Source: Elusimicrobiota bacterium (lineage in GTDB: Bacteria; Elusimicrobiota; UBA5214; JBBAAG01). Taken from it: a stretch of DNA of 64,000 nucleotides. The first letter of the stretch is position 1; each line of letters begins with the position of its first letter. The DNA lies in assembly GCA_041658405.1 (NCBI GenBank), contig JBBAAG010000009.1:8172-72171 (forward strand), written 5' to 3'. The notes below the pieces were generated by a model. The model was not told the origin of the DNA and ran no database searches. It saw only the letters and a program-made list of their open reading frames with translations. Made by a program: the position numbers and the translations under genes. Below, in pieces: positions 10,653 through 20,953 of the stretch.

Positions 10653-10949
10653 TTACTTACCTTTTTCCATTACGCCAAGAATATCTTCCTGGTGCATGAT
10701 AAGGTATTCTTTACCATCAAGCTTAATTTCAGTACCTGAATATTTGCCGTACAGGATTTCATCGCCATCAACGACATCCATCGGTAACAACTTACCGTCT
10801 TCTGTACGTTTACCCGGGCCTGTAGCTACGATTTTCCCGCGCTGCGGCTTTTCCTTTGCTGTATCGGGAATAATAATATTCCCTTTCTTTTCTTCCTTCT
10901 CCTCCATCGGTTCTACAATTACACGATCACCTAGCGGTTTCATTTTCAT
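10653..10949 (-). CDS. groES: Co-chaperonin GroES (10 kDa)
   Basis: 98 residues, full length. [11 protein letters not shown] at the N-terminus, the mobile-loop region with [18 protein letters not shown], and a [19 protein letters not shown]-terminus identify GroES, the lid of the GroEL chamber. The start at 10949 follows a GGAAGG; an alternative ATG lies two codons later. First gene of the groESL operon, directly behind the CIRCE operator. Confidence 0.97.
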   Translation of the reverse strand: MKMKPLGDRVIVEPMEEKEEKKGNIIIPDTAKEKPQRGKIVATGPGKRTEDGKLLPMDVVDGDEILYGKYSGTEIKLDGKEYLIMHQEDILGVMEKGK

Positions 10950-11049
10950 ACCTTACTTCCTTCCTCCTCCCCTTAAACCTTAAACCACAATTTGTTATGG
11001 TTTTTTCAACTACTATAGATGCATTAAACTCAAAACAGTTTCAAATAAT

Positions 11050-11076
11050 TTAGCACTCTTATGTCTAGAGTGCTAA
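11050..11076. promoter_or_regulatory. CIRCE operator (HrcA binding site)
   Basis: TTAGCACTC (11050-11058), nine bases, GAGTGCTAA (11068-11076) matches the CIRCE consensus exactly. CIRCE is bound by the heat-shock repressor HrcA. It lies just after the promoter of groESL and spans the expected transcription start. hrcA itself is not in the window. Confidence 0.95.
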
Positions 11077-11105
11077 ATTTTAGTAAATGATACGTAACCT
11101 GTCAA
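11077..11105 (-). promoter_or_regulatory. groESL vegetative promoter
   Basis: TTGACA (11100-11105), 17-base spacer and TAAAAT (11077-11082) on the minus strand. The -10 abuts the CIRCE element, the usual arrangement for HrcA-repressed chaperonin operons. Confidence 0.85.
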
Positions 11106-11123
11106 GAACAATTTTTTGAAATA

Positions 11124-12923
11124 CTATTTCTTTACTACAGCGTTAAGTTCAACTACTTTAACACCGGTAGTATCAGTAAGCTTAGGCAAAATCCCTGCGT
11201 TTTCTTTTTTCACAATCACTATCGGCGCATCGTCGCCAAAAACAGCTTTTACTGCACTGCGCAACCCCGACGTTCCTCCTCCCAGGACAGAAGAAGACGC
11301 TTCAAATAATAATAATATAGGTTTTTTATCAGTAACCAGCGCTTTTAAAACATTATCAAGTTCTTCTTCTCTCATATTTTCCAGTAAACCCTTCATCAAA
11401 GCAAACATATTTTTGCTGGAATTAAACTTTACATAAAAACATTTTGGCTGTGAAAGTTCTTCCCCGGCTTCTTCTTCATTCTTTTGTTCCTTATCACCAG
11501 CAGCAAACGATTGCACATCTATATTCAAACCGGGAAACTCTACGGCGGGTTCAGAAATTACCGGCTGAAGTTCATTAACCTGAGTCTCAATATTTTCCTG
11601 TATCTGTGCCTGCGCTTGTTCTAACGGTGCGGGATTTAATGACGATTCTACCGCTTTCTCAGCCTCTTGCACGGGTGTAGGCTCGGGTTCTACACCAAAA
11701 GTAAATCCTGACGGTTTACTGGTTTCGACAGCAGGTTTTTCTTCAGATTTTTCCGGTGATAACGACGTATGTTCGATATCAACCTTCATATCCTCACCGA
11801 GATTAAATATTTGTTTCTTGGGTGTACTGAACACCTCCAACCCTTCCGCTTTTGCCGGCGTATCAAACACTGATTTCGCAGCGGGCTTAAACGCGGTATG
11901 CTCAATTTCAATCTTTGGTGCCGCCGGTACCGATGTTTCTGCAGCTGGCTCTGTAGCTTTTATCGTACCAATATCAAACACTGAGTTTACCTGTTTATGT
12001 GTAGGTGTTACTTCCTTAGCCTCCGGCGATTTTACAGTTGGCGGCACTTGTGCCGGCGCAGTATCAAAAATTGAAGTTTTCACTGCTGCTGTAGGTTGCG
12101 GGGTAGAAACACCAAAAACTGATTTCAAAGTAGGCGATGATGAACCCCAGGCAGACTTCTCAGGCTGTGCATGAGGCGGAGTAGCTTGTGTATCACCCAT
12201 CCCGATCCCGTCTTTTTTTGCAGAGTTCATCTGCGTTAACAACTCTTTTGCGGATAAAACCACCGTAGCACCACTCTCTGGAACTGCTGTACCAAACCCC
12301 TTTGATGCAGCTGGTGGCGGCGTTGCACCTACTGAAGGCGGGGTAAACCCCGACAATGTATCTGATAACTTCATAGTTTTTCCGTCACTCGACGGTATTG
12401 GCATTTTATCTGCCGATTTTACAGACGGCGGTGTTTCGACAGTATCCGTAACCGGTTTCTTGTTAATCATCCCCGGTTTTATAACAACCGTTGCATCAGA
12501 ACTAAACCCCGCCGCTTTCTGAGGTTCAATATTAATCGTTCCCTCATCTGACTTCGCCAGAGTACCGATAGTACGGTCGATTGCGTCAATTAAATCATTT
12601 TTTTCAAACGGGTTAACCAAAAACTCAGTCACCCCGAGTTTAATCATTTCCTGTACCGCCGGGTCAGGTTTACTAAGAATAATAATTATGGGTACGGTTG
12701 CGATATTGGCATCCGCTTTTACACGCTGTACATACTTCACACCAGGCAAATCTTTAAGATCATTATCTGCAATAATAAGATCCGGCGATTCGGTAAACGC
12801 AAAACTTGCACCCATCTCGCCGCTGGTAGCTTCAATCAACGCAATATCTTTTCCGTGTAAAGACTTTTGAATATTCTGTATAACACTTTTATTATCAGTT
12901 ACAGCAACAATTTTTTTTGGCAT
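11124..12923 (-). CDS. Receiver-domain protein with long motif-rich linker
   Basis: 599 residues from the ATG at 12923 (GGGAGG about 9 bases upstream; an in-frame GTG at 12944 is less likely). Residues 3-122 form a response-regulator receiver domain with phospho-acceptor D53 (LIIADNDL) and S84, but the conserved lysine before PF is Asn (N104 in FLVNPF). Residues of about 125-490 are a Pro/Ala/Thr/Ser-rich disordered linker holding repeated short motifs of the form SVFD or SIFD and IEHT. The last 110 residues are a folded alpha/beta domain (PILLLFEASSSVLGG; PIVIVKKENAGILPK) that vaguely resembles a STAS fold. No output DNA-binding domain. Probably a scaffold or signalling hub; function unknown. 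Encoded alone behind its own promoter. Confidence 0.75.
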   Translation of the reverse strand: MPKKIVAVTDNKSVIQNIQKSLHGKDIALIEATSGEMGASFAFTESPDLIIADNDLKDLPGVKYVQRVKADANIATVPIIIILSKPDPAVQEMIKLGVTEFLVNPFEKNDLIDAIDRTIGTLAKSDEGTINIEPQKAAGFSSDATVVIKPGMINKKPVTDTVETPPSVKSADKMPIPSSDGKTMKLSDTLSGFTPPSVGATPPPAASKGFGTAVPESGATVVLSAKELLTQMNSAKKDGIGMGDTQATPPHAQPEKSAWGSSSPTLKSVFGVSTPQPTAAVKTSIFDTAPAQVPPTVKSPEAKEVTPTHKQVNSVFDIGTIKATEPAAETSVPAAPKIEIEHTAFKPAAKSVFDTPAKAEGLEVFSTPKKQIFNLGEDMKVDIEHTSLSPEKSEEKPAVETSKPSGFTFGVEPEPTPVQEAEKAVESSLNPAPLEQAQAQIQENIETQVNELQPVISEPAVEFPGLNIDVQSFAAGDKEQKNEEEAGEELSQPKCFYVKFNSSKNMFALMKGLLENMREEELDNVLKALVTDKKPILLLFEASSSVLGGGTSGLRSAVKAVFGDDAPIVIVKKENAGILPKLTDTTGVKVVELNAVVKK

Positions 12924-12971
12924 TAGAACAAACCTCCCAGACACTTTGTTGTTATTTACTATATTATAAAT

Positions 12972-13001
12972 AGTTTATCAATATCGCTGCTTATGTGTCA
13001 A
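12972..13001 (-). promoter_or_regulatory. Probable promoter of the receiver-domain gene
   Basis: TTGACA (12996-13001), 18 bases, TAAACT (12972-12977) on the minus strand, about 50 bases upstream of the ATG at 12923 and just past the coaX stop. The -35 is perfect, the -10 weaker. Confidence 0.5.
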
Positions 13002-13004
13002 CAC

Positions 13005-13799
13005 TCACCTTATTACATTTTGACACTCTATCTTGATACCTACAAAACCTATACCCTTTAACACCAGTATCGGATCATAAACGCTATTACCTACAAACCT
13101 GAACAATTTACCCGCAGTACCGGTAAGCACAACTTTTATGTTTTTCCCGTATCGCTTCCTAAGTTTTTGCACTAAACCGTCAACTAACGCGCGATACCCA
13201 TAGATTATCCCAAATCCAATACACTCTTTTGTTGATGATCCTATCCTTATTTTATGACCCACCCCAAATTTTTTCAGCTCAACCGTAGGCAACTGTGCTG
13301 TACTCTTAGGCAACGCACCCGCAGCGGTCTGCATCCCGGGTAAAATATACCCGCCGATAAACCGTCCTGTACTATCAACAATGTTAAATGTTAACGCCGT
13401 CCCAGCATCAATAACAATACATGGCGCACCGTATAACACCTTACCCGCAACAGCACCCATCAAACGGTCAATCCCGAGTTTATCCGAGTTTTTGTATCTC
13501 ACCGGTAAAACAGTTGTTACAGAGTTCACATTAAGAATACGCAACTTAATATCTGTTGTACGTGAACACACGTTTTTAATTATTTTAGTCAATCCCGGAA
13601 CTACGCTTGAAACAAAGACTGTCGCTGGTTTTGGTTTCATTTCACCCAATATTTTCTGTAAACGCGCAATACCTTTATTCGTCCGGAGTTCTTGGTTAAG
13701 TATCACATATTTATTAACAACTTTCTTTCCACGAAATTCAGCAAACGCGGTTTTTGTATTACCTACATCAATTGCAACAACTTTACTTAAGCTATTCAT
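13005..13799 (-). CDS. coaX: Type III pantothenate kinase
   Basis: 264 residues; phosphorylates pantothenate in the first step of coenzyme A synthesis. It shows the ASKHA-fold phosphate-1 motif VVAIDVGNTKTAF at residues 7-19, LGIDRLMGAVAG and the phosphate-2 segment CIVIDAGTALTFNIVD, followed by GGYILPGM. This isozyme class is insensitive to CoA feedback. It overlaps the upstream fumarase beta gene by ATGA (13796-13799), so it is co-translated with the fumarase operon, a metabolic pairing of no obvious logic. Length agrees with the family (about 255). Confidence 0.93.
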   Translation of the reverse strand: MNSLSKVVAIDVGNTKTAFAEFRGKKVVNKYVILNQELRTNKGIARLQKILGEMKPKPATVFVSSVVPGLTKIIKNVCSRTTDIKLRILNVNSVTTVLPVRYKNSDKLGIDRLMGAVAGKVLYGAPCIVIDAGTALTFNIVDSTGRFIGGYILPGMQTAAGALPKSTAQLPTVELKKFGVGHKIRIGSSTKECIGFGIIYGYRALVDGLVQKLRKRYGKNIKVVLTGTAGKLFRFVGNSVYDPILVLKGIGFVGIKIECQNVIR

Positions 13800-14329
13800 T
13801 TATCGGTAATATCCCTTCGCCCGGGTGTTATCCCCACAACTACGGGAAACTTTTCTATAACCAACTCGCGTACAGCTTCAGTCCCCAGTTCCGGATACGC
13901 AACAACACGGCATTTCTTTATGCACCTGGAATACAACGCCCCGCAACCACCAACCGCGATAAAATACACCGCACCATATTTTTTAAACGCGCTTTTTGTT
14001 TTATCAGAACGCCGTCCTTTCCCGATAACCGCGGCTATCCCGCGGGATAACAATAACGGAGTATACTCATCCATTCTCCCGCTGGTAGTCGGCCCGCAGG
14101 AACCTATAAGTTTACCTTTTAGCGCAGGGGTGGGGCCGCAGTAATATAACACCGCGCCTTTAAGTTTCAAAGGTATACGGCCACCATTCTTTAATGTATC
14201 AACCAACTTCTTGTGTGCAGCATCCCTGGCGGTATACACTGTACCGTAAAGTTCAACAACCTCTCCGGCTTTTAATCCCCGGATAACGTCTTTATTTAGC
14301 GGCAACCCAACTTTCCGCGGAGTGATCAT
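13796..14329 (-). CDS. Class I fumarate hydratase, beta (C-terminal) subunit
   Basis: 177 residues, typical for the separate beta subunit of the two-subunit, iron-sulfur class I fumarase family (also tartrate dehydratase beta). GEVVELYGTVYTARDAAHKK is the N-terminal hallmark; CGPTPALKGKLIGSCGPTTSGRMDEYTPLLL and GKGRRSD follow. The subunit forms the active site together with the alpha subunit encoded just upstream, overlapping it by ATGA. Fumarate hydration/malate dehydration in the TCA pathway is the most likely reaction; tartrate dehydration is the alternative that sequence alone does not exclude. Confidence 0.93.
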   Translation of the reverse strand: MITPRKVGLPLNKDVIRGLKAGEVVELYGTVYTARDAAHKKLVDTLKNGGRIPLKLKGAVLYYCGPTPALKGKLIGSCGPTTSGRMDEYTPLLLSRGIAAVIGKGRRSDKTKSAFKKYGAVYFIAVGGCGALYSRCIKKCRVVAYPELGTEAVRELVIEKFPVVVGITPGRRDITDK

Positions 14330-15180
14330 AACACCACCTCGCCCGTACGATGGAGGTAACAGTTAATACTCACCGCCACGGGTAAGGACGCGATATGACA
14401 CGGCTTTTGTTCAATAAATACCGCTAATGCCGTAACTTTCCCACCGAACCCGTGTACACCGATACCTGATTTATTAATCTCCCGGATAATATTTTTTTCC
14501 ATTATTGCATAAACACTTTTACTGTTCTTGCTTCCTACTTTACGCAACAACGCTTTTTTCGACAGTACCGCCGCGGTATCCAAACACCCTCCAAGCCCAA
14601 CACCCACCACTACCGGCGGGCATGCACTACTCCCAGCGAAACGCACAGCGTCAACTACATACTTCCCGACTTTTTCTTTTATATTACCTCCGGGGGTTAA
14701 CATACACGCAACACTTTTATTCTCACTCCCCGCGCCTTTAACCAGTAAAGCTATTTTTACTTTATTCCCGGGAACGATCTCAATATGTACTGCGCCCCAA
14801 TCCTTAACTTTTTCGAGAGGATTCCGTACCACAGGATCATTAATCACTGATTCTCGGAGCGAATACTTTTTTACAGCACGCGCAAGGCCGGTATTTACCG
14901 CAGCCTGAATACTACCGCCGGTAAGGCGTACCCCCTGCCCTAAATCAATGAACACTACAGGAAATCCGGTATCCTGGCATAACGGCACGCCATCTTTTTT
15001 TGCGATACTAATATTTTCAAGCATCAAAGAATAAATATACTTCTGCAGTTTACCTTTTTCAGTTAAAGCAGCACGCTTGAGTAATTCATAAATTTTTTTG
15101 CCGATACCACGGTTACACTCGCCATACAACCGCTCAACCGCAGCTGCTACTTTTCCTGTATTTATTGTCCGCATATACAT
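14326..15180 (-). CDS. Class I fumarate hydratase, alpha (N-terminal) subunit
   Basis: 284 residues, the usual length of a stand-alone alpha subunit that binds the oxygen-sensitive [4Fe-4S] cluster. Cluster-associated segments are PLCQDTGFPVVF, the Cys in SSACPPVVVGVGLGG and GGCLDTAAVLSKKALLR; NDPVVRNPLEKVKDWGAVHIE is also conserved. First gene of the fumarase-coaX operon and overlapped by the beta subunit gene at ATGA. A cluster-containing fumarase fits an anaerobic cell. Fumarate versus tartrate specificity is not decided by the sequence. Confidence 0.93.
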   Translation of the reverse strand: MYMRTINTGKVAAAVERLYGECNRGIGKKIYELLKRAALTEKGKLQKYIYSLMLENISIAKKDGVPLCQDTGFPVVFIDLGQGVRLTGGSIQAAVNTGLARAVKKYSLRESVINDPVVRNPLEKVKDWGAVHIEIVPGNKVKIALLVKGAGSENKSVACMLTPGGNIKEKVGKYVVDAVRFAGSSACPPVVVGVGLGGCLDTAAVLSKKALLRKVGSKNSKSVYAIMEKNIIREINKSGIGVHGFGGKVTALAVFIEQKPCHIASLPVAVSINCYLHRTGEVVL

Positions 15181-15251
15181 AACCTCATCCTTAGTGCTTA
15201 AACCCTGTTTTTTTTGTTAATAATTATTACTGTCTCAAACCTGTAAGTATC

Positions 15252-15324
15252 TGCCCCCAACGGGATTCGAACCCGTGTTACCAGATTGAGAGCCTGGTGA
15301 CCTAGGCCACTAGTCGATGGGGGC
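15252..15324 (-). tRNA. tRNA-Glu (anticodon CUC)
   Basis: 73 nucleotides folding as a full cloverleaf: acceptor GCCCCCA/TGGGGGC with discriminator A, anticodon stem CCAGG/TCTGG with the 7-base loop CTCTCAA (anticodon CTC), and T-arm ACGGG TTCGAAT CCCGT. The 3' CCA is not encoded. It sits between the sensor kinase gene and the fumarase operon on the same strand. Confidence 0.95.
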
Positions 15325-15352
15325 ATATTATTTTTGTCAAAGTACAATATGA

Positions 15353-18300
15353 TTATACAACTTTTTCAACTGTACGGCCTTCCTTTTTAGATGCAGGGCT
15401 CTTAGATTCTGATAGCTTCAGCATAAACTTAAATTCCGCACCGTGCTCCGGTTCGGATTCCACCCAAATTTTTCCGCCATGCAGTTCAACGATAGACTTA
15501 GCAATAGCTAAACCTAATCCTGTACCTCCGATTTGACGGCTGTACGAACTATCCACCTGATAAAACTTATCAAACACTTTATCCTTTTCTTCAACTGGAA
15601 TACCTATACCTGTATCCTTTATTATCACACACACATAACTTCCCCGAGGTTCAGTCTTAACAGTAATCAACCCTCCCCGCGGTGTAAATTTTATGGCATT
15701 ATTAATCAAATTATCCACTACCTGCCCAAGCCGCAGGCGGTCGCCAAAAACAAATATACCTTTCATTACTTCGGATTTTAACACAAGTTCCTTATCTTTA
15801 ACCTGTGTAGAAAAGTTTTCAACCGCGCTATCAACCACTTCATACAAATCAATACTGCTTAACACCATTTTTAACTGCCCGGTTTCTATCCGTGAAATAT
15901 CCAAGAGGTCATTTATTAACAAGCTCAAGCGTTCAATAGAATTTTCTACAATCATCAAAAACTTACGTTGCTGGTCATTAATCTCCCCGGCCTCCTCTTC
16001 CAACAACACACCGACAAAACCTTTTAACGCGGTCAACGGGGTACGCAGTTCATGGCTTACGATAGAGATAAACTCGTTCTTTACCTTATTCAACCGTTCC
16101 AGATCTTTATTCATATCCTGCAATCGCCCGTACAACCTCGCGTTTTCTATGATCACCGCCGCCTGATCCGCCAAGTGCTTTCCCAGTTTTACCATATCAC
16201 GCCCGAACCGTCCTGTTTTACCGGACGTTATCTGCAAAACACCTATATTATGAGCTTCCACTGCCAACGGAAAAATCATTAACGCATTAACGTTTTCATT
16301 CAGCTGATACCCGTGACTTTTCGAAGATACCTGCGCATTATTTTCAACCACCGCTTTCCCTGTCCTGAAAACCTCAGCAGAAAAACTCCTGGCATCCGTA
16401 CCTTCTTTTATATTTGCCCCACTCCCCTGGAGTTCAAGCTCACCGGTTTTATTGTTTAACAACAATATTGCGCAGTTATCCCCTTCAAACGAACGTGAGA
16501 TTATCCCCAATATCTTCCCTAAAGTTTCCGACAGCACAGGGTCAGACTCAATAGACGCGGAAAGTTCATGCATGACATTGAGGTCATGGAGCCTCTGTTG
16601 CAGCTCCGCATACAATCTTACATTCTGTATCATCTCCGCCATCCAGGATATAAGGATTGACAGCAACCTCATGTCTTCCTGATTAAACTTATCCATCAAT
16701 TTGTTTGCAACAACCAACAACCCTAACGGCTGATTATTCACCGATAAAGCTGAAAGAATAACGGATTCTATTTTTATAATATTTTCATACTCAGAAAACT
16801 GAATATTATCCTTTACCGGATCATTACTCATAAATGACTGGCCGGAAGAAAATATCGCAGAAGATACCGTTGACGCCTGGGTTTTTAGATTCACCATAAC
16901 GCGGCTTACCTGATCATCAGTCAGGTTAAACCCCGACTTTTGAAGTTCCAACTTTTCTTTTTCCTGATCCAAAAGTAAAATCCCTACAGTTTCCACATTC
17001 AGCAATTCTTTAATCTTTTTTACAATAGTATCCATCATTGTCGGCAGGTCTAGTATAGCCGATGTATTAATTGCAAGGTCGTATAGAGTGTGTAACTGCC
17101 GTACGCGCTGAACAAGCCGATAATTTGTTTGGGATAACTCTTTAGTTGTGACTGAAACTTCGGTCTGTAATTTATTATTAGCCTCCTGCGCCTGTTCATA
17201 CAACTTAGCACTGCGCAGCGCTTCATTTAAATACTCAACCAAAACCGTCATTTCGTTCACCATTTCTTTTGTGAAACCCTCTTTTTTACGGGAATATATA
17301 GCCACCAGGCCAAACGATTGACCCATAACTATTATCGGTAAATATACATATGAACCAATACCTTCTTTTATTAGTACATCATAGAGTACTTCATTCTTGT
17401 CTTCTGCAACGTTATCCACCTTTTCAACCGCCATTTTGTCAAGCGCAGCGCCTATGCGCCCTTCATCAACCCCAACCTTGTAGTTATCAACAAAATCAGG
17501 TGATAAATTTACGGATTTCCTTACCCTCACCCGCCCATCAACCGAAGCAGTAAACACAGCACAGGAAACATTGTCATAGCGCTGACATATAAGTTCCACC
17601 ATTCTTGAAAATATCTCTTCAATATCAAGTTTTGAAGTCAGTACCCTCATCCCCCGCATAAGTGTCTCAATCGTATTCCTTGTTTCAGTGGAATAATCAA
17701 GTATTCCATTCACGTTCTGCATTAAATATCCGATTTCATCGCCCGAATATTTCTTTATTCTACGCTGACCATCTCCTTTGAGGTACGCATCGATATCTTC
17801 TGCCGCCTGGATAACAGTATCCGATATACTGAATTTAAGAACAATAAACATTATGACTGCAAGAATTATGAGTGCAATAGCTGAGAGAAACAGCATTAAT
17901 TGCATCTGAATAACAAAAAGGTCATGATAGAACTTCTCAAGCTTCAACCTCATCAGCACATTACCAACAACCGTACCGGAATCATTAACCGGGAAAGTAA
18001 AACTAAACTCGCGGGCAGCATGTTGCTGATGATTAATCTTATCAGCAACCAATCTATTATTTATATCAAATACCTTGAGCTCGCATACCGTATCCGGCGG
18101 AGCAAGCTGAGTTAATATATCAACAAGAATCTCACGTTCCTTAACAGAACCAGCATTATTACTTGCAGAGTTGATTTTTTTTAATAATGGCAGCACCTGC
18201 ACAACAACTGAATTTCCTTTGTCAATCAACCGTGCGTTAATTTCTGCTTCAAACCTTCGATAAAAAAAGTTTGAAAATACTGTAATCACAATACCATCAA

Positions 18301-18364
18301 CAAGAATCAACGGTATAATAGTCAGTACTAACAGTTTCCAGAAAAGTACCTGGCGGTGCTTCAT
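15353..18364 (-). CDS. Membrane sensor histidine kinase with HAMP and three GAF domains
   Basis: 1003 residues. Two transmembrane helices (about 9-30 and 157-180) flank an extracytoplasmic sensor of about 125 residues. A HAMP linker follows, then three GAF domains at roughly 250-395, 435-590 and 605-755, each introduced by a coiled segment. The HisKA dimerisation domain has H771 in [13 protein letters not shown] and the ATPase domain has [17 protein letters not shown] and [10 protein letters not shown]. No receiver domain is attached. The start overlaps the stop of the DnaA-like gene by ATGA, so the two are translationally coupled; a functional link between them is likely. Partner response regulator is unknown; the receiver protein at 11124 is one possible candidate. 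Ligands of the GAF domains cannot be told. Confidence 0.93.
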   Translation of the reverse strand: MKHRQVLFWKLLVLTIIPLILVDGIVITVFSNFFYRRFEAEINARLIDKGNSVVVQVLPLLKKINSASNNAGSVKEREILVDILTQLAPPDTVCELKVFDINNRLVADKINHQQHAAREFSFTFPVNDSGTVVGNVLMRLKLEKFYHDLFVIQMQLMLFLSAIALIILAVIMFIVLKFSISDTVIQAAEDIDAYLKGDGQRRIKKYSGDEIGYLMQNVNGILDYSTETRNTIETLMRGMRVLTSKLDIEEIFSRMVELICQRYDNVSCAVFTASVDGRVRVRKSVNLSPDFVDNYKVGVDEGRIGAALDKMAVEKVDNVAEDKNEVLYDVLIKEGIGSYVYLPIIVMGQSFGLVAIYSRKKEGFTKEMVNEMTVLVEYLNEALRSAKLYEQAQEANNKLQTEVSVTTKELSQTNYRLVQRVRQLHTLYDLAINTSAILDLPTMMDTIVKKIKELLNVETVGILLLDQEKEKLELQKSGFNLTDDQVSRVMVNLKTQASTVSSAIFSSGQSFMSNDPVKDNIQFSEYENIIKIESVILSALSVNNQPLGLLVVANKLMDKFNQEDMRLLSILISWMAEMIQNVRLYAELQQRLHDLNVMHELSASIESDPVLSETLGKILGIISRSFEGDNCAILLLNNKTGELELQGSGANIKEGTDARSFSAEVFRTGKAVVENNAQVSSKSHGYQLNENVNALMIFPLAVEAHNIGVLQITSGKTGRFGRDMVKLGKHLADQAAVIIENARLYGRLQDMNKDLERLNKVKNEFISIVSHELRTPLTALKGFVGVLLEEEAGEINDQQRKFLMIVENSIERLSLLINDLLDISRIETGQLKMVLSSIDLYEVVDSAVENFSTQVKDKELVLKSEVMKGIFVFGDRLRLGQVVDNLINNAIKFTPRGGLITVKTEPRGSYVCVIIKDTGIGIPVEEKDKVFDKFYQVDSSYSRQIGGTGLGLAIAKSIVELHGGKIWVESEPEHGAEFKFMLKLSESKSPASKKEGRTVEKVV

Positions 18365-20925
18365 TTGGTTAACTCACGATGCTTAATCAATGTAATATCC
18401 AGCGCAAGGTTTAAATACTTATATTCTTTCCCCAGTTCGTTAAACGGCATAAACTGCAGTGATATCCCTTCATCTTCCATCATTGCAGCAAGCAAATTTG
18501 AGAAATCGGTAACATTCATCTCAACATCCGGCGGCGGGCCAAGCACGATAGCTACTTTCACCTTATTTGTTTTGCATAACTCAATAAAGAACGCATAGTT
18601 TATCTTTCCAACCACAGGATACGCGCGTTCAAATATGCATTCTAACGCAAGTTTCAGTTTATGCTTTTTAATTACATCGCTAAATTTATTACGAACGGTT
18701 TCATATTCCTTTTCCTTTTTTTCGGGATAAAAATACGCAACTTCCACGACATTACTCACTCCGCTGGAACGTGAAGCTTGTTGAGGCTGCTGCGTCATCA
18801 TAGGCATAGGCTTCATCTGCGGGATAGGTTTTACCGGTGGTGGCGGTGGCGGCGGCGGTACTTGTTGTTGCGGGACAGGTTGCGGCTGCCCAGGCGTTAA
18901 ATTATATGGTATTCCCGGCGCAACTACATGCTGAACACTCGTCGGTACTTGCGGCGGTTGCGCTACGGGCTGTTGTTGTGGCGGCAGCGGCGGTTGTTGC
19001 TGCCTAAGTTCAGGCGCGATTGATACCACTCCCTGTCCTTGAGGAGCCTGTGGGATATTATACACCTGCGGAATCGGTGTCACTTGCCGGGGCACTTGTA
19101 CGCTTTGAGGAGGATATTGTGGCAGAGGTGTATGCCCGGCCTGTTGTTTCAACATAAGTTCTTCTTCATCATCTGGTATTAAATCCTTAACCACGCTTTT
19201 TACAAGTTCCATATTTACTTCCTGCCCCGTAAGCGTAGCATACGCGCTGATACGTTTTAAACATCCTTCAAGCTCGCGGATATTTGACTTCAACTTACTT
19301 GCTATATACAACAAGATATTATCTTCCAAATTCAAGTTCTCAGACTCACCTTTTTTCTTTAGTATTGCCACCCGGGTTTCAAGGTTAGGTGATTTAATAT
19401 CTGCAATCAGGCCCCATTCAAACCGTGAACGTATACGGTCTTCAAGCGACTGCAGCATCTTAGGTGGCCGGTCGGACGTCAGAACAATTTGTTTTCCGTT
19501 CTCATACAGGATATTGAAGGTATGGAAAAACTCTTCCTGTGTTGACTCAGATGTTGCGAGAAACTGTACATCGTCGACAAGTAACAAGTCAAGCATACGG
19601 TAATGGTCGCGAAACTCCTGCAATTTTCCCCGCCGGATCGCCTCAATCACTTCACCGGTAAATTTTTCGGTAGTAACATACATTATCCGTGTTTCAGGGA
19701 TCCGTTTTTTTACGTAATGCGCTATTGCCTGCATTAAATGCGTCTTACCTAATCCCACCCCGCCATAAATGAACAGAGGGTTATATATTTTCCCGGGATT
19801 TTCCGCAACTGCCATCCCAGCGGCATGGGTAAACCGGTTATTCGGCCCGACAATAAATTCATCAAATGTATATCTCTGGTTTAACTGTAACGACCAAAAC
19901 GGGTCATCGTCCTGGGGTAACGGTGTTGTAGATGTTGTTTTTGGCTTCAACTTTTGTTGCTGTAATTGCTGCTGTTGTTGTTGCGCCTGCCGTATCTGTA
20001 CCCGCGCAGCATCCACCTGCGCCTGTGCCTGTGCATGTTCCAACTGCTGCTGTTGTGTCTGTAACTGTTGTATCTGCGCCTGTACCTGTGCTCGTGCTTG
20101 TGTTTCAACCTGCTGTTTTTCAGCCATCAGCTTCTGTACCTGCGCCTGGTATTCATCCTTAAGCTCCGCCATTGTACGGTCGCGTTCCTGCTTGATCTTT
20201 GCCATCATTTCTTCTTGGTTTTTCTTATCCTGCTCAAGCGCAACCATTTTTTCTTCCAACAACTTCTTCAACCCGTGAAGTTCATCTTCCTGTTGGCTGA
20301 TATTTGTCCTTAACTGTTCACGTTCCTGTTCAAGTTTTTGTTTTTGCTCTACGCTCTGGCTGTCAATATTTTCTTTTTCCGACTTTACTTGTTTAATAAG
20401 GACATCATCTTTTTCCGATAATTTTTGTTTAAGCTCATCAATTTCTTTTTGCCGCTGAGTAAGTTCTTTCGTAAACTCGGTATGCTTATTTTTTATTACT
20501 TTTAACTCTTCCACTACCTTGGGATCAACCTGAGTAATAATATTAGATACCGCCGGCCGTGATGCTGGCGGAATATTTACTTCAATAGTATGCTTTTCTT
20601 CTCTATTCTTTATATCAACATTAATTGTTGTTGCAGGCACTGCTGTAAAAGGAGGTGCAGGAGGCTGTTGTGCAGCAGCAGAATACTGCGGCCCTGCGAT
20701 GGATTCCAAAATTTTTTCAACACTTTTCCTTGTTTCTTCGTCAACACTGTAGATATGAAATTCCCAATTAAACCCCTCGTCTTTACACGGGAACGGCCTC
20801 CCGCAACTTCCCGGAAGTTTACGGATAATGCTCAATAGTTCCAAATCATCAGCGTTTAACTGAAGTTTGTACCTTTGAGCATCCCGCGCCGTAGGCGCTT
20901 TGACTAACCTCCAACGGGTTAACAT
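18361..20925 (-). CDS. DnaA-like AAA+ ATPase chimera without the DnaA-box-binding domain
   Basis: 854 residues. Residues 1-90 are an unrecognised small domain. About 130-330 is a long Glu/Lys/Gln coiled coil ending in a Gln-rich stretch. Residues of about 350-575 are a clear DnaA domain [16 protein letters not shown], Walker [10 protein letters not shown] with K394, Walker [10 protein letters not shown], sensor 1 IVLTSDRPP, the arginine-finger region [10 protein letters not shown] and sensor 2 NIRELEG. The next residues contain no domain IV (no DHSTV-type DNA-binding signature); instead come about 150 Pro/Gln-rich residues and a folded C-terminal domain of about 120 residues (from [13 protein letters not shown]). 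It is thus not the replication initiator. Coupled by ATGA to the GAF-rich kinase. Probably a nucleotide-dependent scaffold or regulator; role unknown. Confidence 0.85.
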   Translation of the reverse strand: MLTRWRLVKAPTARDAQRYKLQLNADDLELLSIIRKLPGSCGRPFPCKDEGFNWEFHIYSVDEETRKSVEKILESIAGPQYSAAAQQPPAPPFTAVPATTINVDIKNREEKHTIEVNIPPASRPAVSNIITQVDPKVVEELKVIKNKHTEFTKELTQRQKEIDELKQKLSEKDDVLIKQVKSEKENIDSQSVEQKQKLEQEREQLRTNISQQEDELHGLKKLLEEKMVALEQDKKNQEEMMAKIKQERDRTMAELKDEYQAQVQKLMAEKQQVETQARAQVQAQIQQLQTQQQQLEHAQAQAQVDAARVQIRQAQQQQQQLQQQKLKPKTTSTTPLPQDDDPFWSLQLNQRYTFDEFIVGPNNRFTHAAGMAVAENPGKIYNPLFIYGGVGLGKTHLMQAIAHYVKKRIPETRIMYVTTEKFTGEVIEAIRRGKLQEFRDHYRMLDLLLVDDVQFLATSESTQEEFFHTFNILYENGKQIVLTSDRPPKMLQSLEDRIRSRFEWGLIADIKSPNLETRVAILKKKGESENLNLEDNILLYIASKLKSNIRELEGCLKRISAYATLTGQEVNMELVKSVVKDLIPDDEEELMLKQQAGHTPLPQYPPQSVQVPRQVTPIPQVYNIPQAPQGQGVVSIAPELRQQQPPLPPQQQPVAQPPQVPTSVQHVVAPGIPYNLTPGQPQPVPQQQVPPPPPPPPVKPIPQMKPMPMMTQQPQQASRSSGVSNVVEVAYFYPEKKEKEYETVRNKFSDVIKKHKLKLALECIFERAYPVVGKINYAFFIELCKTNKVKVAIVLGPPPDVEMNVTDFSNLLAAMMEDEGISLQFMPFNELGKEYKYLNLALDITLIKHRELTK

Positions 20926-20953
20926 TCTTTAATATTCAGCTCCTGTGCTTAGA

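Noticed and set aside
19960..20120. Dense CAG/TTG-type triplet runs that look like a repeat array
   Set aside because: They encode the Gln/Ala-rich coiled coil in frame and have no regular spacer, so neither CRISPR nor microsatellite.
19769..20313. Cys-rich and Pro/Val-rich frames on the plus strand
   Set aside because: They are antisense readings of the Gln-rich coiled coil of the DnaA-like gene, a low-complexity effect.
18361..20925. Annotating this gene as the replication initiator dnaA
   Set aside because: The domain IV needed for DnaA-box binding is absent and no origin-like DnaA-box cluster was seen around it.
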